NCBI GenBank assembly: GCA_028877205.1
Contig: JAPPHY010000016.1
Span: 124,001 to 188,000, forward strand
Direction of reading: 5' to 3'
DNA length: 64,000 nt
DNA from: Chloroflexota bacterium
GTDB taxonomy: Bacteria; Chloroflexota; Dehalococcoidia; Lucifugimonadales; UBA2985
The notes under the pieces were generated by a model. The model ran no database searches, had not been told where the DNA came from, and saw only the letters and a program-made list of their open reading frames with translations. Shown one piece after another: positions 62,001-64,000 of this stretch. How positions within the stretch are numbered: position 1 is the first letter of the stretch; each line of letters opens with the position of its first letter. The translations under genes and the position numbers were made by a program.

Positions 62001-62891
62001 ATGACCAAGCGCATCTATCTCCTGGGCCATCCTGTCAGTCACTCCGTCTCGCCCGCCTTCCAGCAGGCCGCGCTGGACAGCTGCTCGATTGACGCCTCGT
62101 ACGCTGCCCTGGACGTTCCGCCCGCGGAGCTGCCCGCAGCCGTCCGCTCCCTGCGCGACTCCGATGTGCTGGGCGCCAACGTAACGGTGCCGCACAAGGA
62201 GGCCGTGTTTCCGTTGCTGGACAGCGTGTCGGACGAGGCGCGGCTCATTGGCGCGGTGAACACCATCCACAACCGGGACGGCATGCTGGAGGGTCACAAC
62301 ACCGACGCACGAGGTTTTCTGTCGGCGCTCCGCGAGGAGGCCGGTTACGAGCCGCGTGGCAAGGCCGCCCTGATTCTGGGTGCGGGTGGCTCGGCGAGAG
62401 CCGTTGCAGTCGCGCTCGCAGGAGAAGGCGCGAGTAGTGTGGTTATAGCCAACCGAACTCTGGAGCGTGCCGAGGCCCTCGCGGACCTCGTTCGCACGCT
62501 GGGCGTGCCCGCACAGGCCGTCGCTCTCAAAACGGACTCACTTCGCGACGCAGGGCAGTGCGACCTCGTGGTGAACTGCACGTCGCTGGGCATGACTGGC
62601 GGCCCCGGGCCATCCGAAACACCCCTTACTGCCGAGCTGATACCCCCGGATGCACTCGTGTTCGACCTGGTGTACAATCCGAGGGAGACGCCCCTGCTGA
62701 GGGAGGCGGCGTCGGTGGGCGCGAGGACACTGGGCGGGCTGCCGATGCTCGTGTACCAGGGCGCCGCCGCGTTCGAGCTATGGACGGGCGTGGCCGCGCC
62801 TGCGCAGGCCATGTTCGAGGCCGCAGAAGCGGCCCTGGCGGCCAGACAGACGGCATCAGGCCACGGCCAAACGACAACGACGAGGAGCTGA
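62001..62891 (+). CDS. aroE: Shikimate dehydrogenase
   Basis: MTKRIYLLGHPVSHSVSPAFQQAALDS, GANVTVPHKEAV, LGAGGSARAVAVAL, DLVYNPRETPLLREA. Confidence 0.96.
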   Translation: MTKRIYLLGHPVSHSVSPAFQQAALDSCSIDASYAALDVPPAELPAAVRSLRDSDVLGANVTVPHKEAVFPLLDSVSDEARLIGAVNTIHNRDGMLEGHNTDARGFLSALREEAGYEPRGKAALILGAGGSARAVAVALAGEGASSVVIANRTLERAEALADLVRTLGVPAQAVALKTDSLRDAGQCDLVVNCTSLGMTGGPGPSETPLTAELIPPDALVFDLVYNPRETPLLREAASVGARTLGGLPMLVYQGAAAFELWTGVAAPAQAMFEAAEAALAARQTASGHGQTTTTRS

Positions 62892-62893
62892 TC

Positions 62894-64000
62894 AATGCTG
62901 CGATTCCTCACCGCGGGTGAGTCCCACGGCAAGAGCCTTAGCGTGATAGTGGAGGGGCTGCCCGCGAGCCTCCCAGTATCCGAGGACTACATCGAGCGCC
63001 ACATGGCGCGCCGTCAGGTAGGCTACGGGCGCGGCGGCCGCATGCAGATCGAGAAGGACCGCGCTGAGATACTGGCGGGCGTCAGACATGGGCTGACGCT
63101 TGGATCGCCCATATCGCTGAACATCATCAACCGCGACTTCTTGACGGGTAAAGGGCCGGACGGCGTTCCCTGGACAGAGGAGATGAGCGTGGCTCCATCG
63201 GACGTGCCGTTCGAGCCGATTGTCCACGTAAGGCCCGGCCACGCCGACACGCCCGGCGTGGTGAAGTACATGCAGTCCGACGCACGGAACATCCTGGAGC
63301 GTTCCAGTGCCCGCGAGAGCGCGGCGAGGGTGGCCGCCGGCGCGCTGGCGCAGCGTTTCCTGGAGGAGTTCGGCATCGAGGTGCACGGGCACGTCCTGTG
63401 CATCGGTGGTGTGCACGCCAGCAGGCCCGAGACCGTGGACTGGGAAGCGCTGGAGGAGGTGCCGTACCACCGGGAGAATCCCGGCGGCTCCAAGTGCGCC
63501 GCGGTGCGCTGCGCCGACCCCGACGCCGCGGAGCGCATGATCGCCGAGATCGACGCGGCGCGCGAGGCGGGGGACAGCGTGGGCGGAATCATCGAAATGG
63601 TGGCTACTGGCCTGCCGATAGGTCTGGGCAGCCACATTCAGTGGGACCGCAAGCTGACGACCAAGCTCGCCGGCGCCGTGATGAGCATGAATGCCGTAAA
63701 GGGCGTGGAGTTTGGCGCAGGCTTCTCGCAGGCCGACCTGCGCGGCTCGCAGGTCCACGACGTGGTCAAGCCCATGAACGAGTGGGAGATGGGCACGGAC
63801 GAGAGCTGGCTGCGTCCCTGGTCCAGGCGCACCAACAACTCAGGCGGCCTGGAGGGAGGCATGACCACCGGCGAGCCGCTGGTGGTGCGGGCAATCGTCA
63901 AGCCGATTGCGACCATCATCAACGGCCTGGAGACTGTCGACCTGACGACCGGGGGCTTCGTCGACCGCGCCCACTTCGAGCGTAGCGACATCACCTTCGT
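62894..64000 (+). CDS. aroC: Chorismate synthase (truncated by window end)
   Basis: MLRFLTAGESHGKSLSVIVEGLPASLPVSEDYIERHMARRQVGYGRGGRMQIEKDRAEILAGVRHGLTLGSPISL; absent from the ORF track because it runs off the edge. Confidence 0.96.

Overview
This looks like a high-GC, mostly housekeeping chromosomal segment. From gene content and order I infer a Chloroflexota/Dehalococcoidia-like bacterium, but this was not tested. Main blocks, left to right: clpX (truncated by the window edge)-clpP-tig; aspS; a membrane-protein cassette bounded by a partial aspS duplication; an intact IS1595/ISXO2-like transposon of about 3.0 kb (about 6256-9265) with 22/24 terminal inverted repeats and a TTCCGTT(G) target duplication, carrying a DNA methyltransferase-HNH fusion, a 54-aa GRPxKY protein missing from the ORF track, and a zinc-ribbon protein; thrC-NIL-MoaD/ThiS; a P-loop kinase between palindromic repeats; tgt; a tetrapyrrole operon (precorrin-2 dehydrogenase/hemA/hemC/cobA-hemD/hemB) with hemL further on; ogt and a REP-like repeat array; dnaE; larC and larE; a secreted repeat protein next to a two-component system, zinc ribbon and HtrA; hspR-grpE-dnaK; radA; clpC; rpsA; an unlinked 5S rRNA; a SipW-like signal peptidase; purA; a second ClpB/ClpC-type ATPase with hspR2 and dnaJ, divergent from hsp20; alaS-ruvX; an ABC exporter; aroE-aroC (truncated). 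The strongest candidates for something undescribed are (1) the IS1595-type element with its MTase-HNH/GRPxKY/Zn-ribbon passengers and (2) HspR-type inverted repeats embedded in divergent promoters, one pair driving dnaK in one direction and a small zinc-ribbon gene in the other, with a zinc-ribbon paralog next to htrA. All calls come from reading the sequence and the supplied ORF track; no database search was run.
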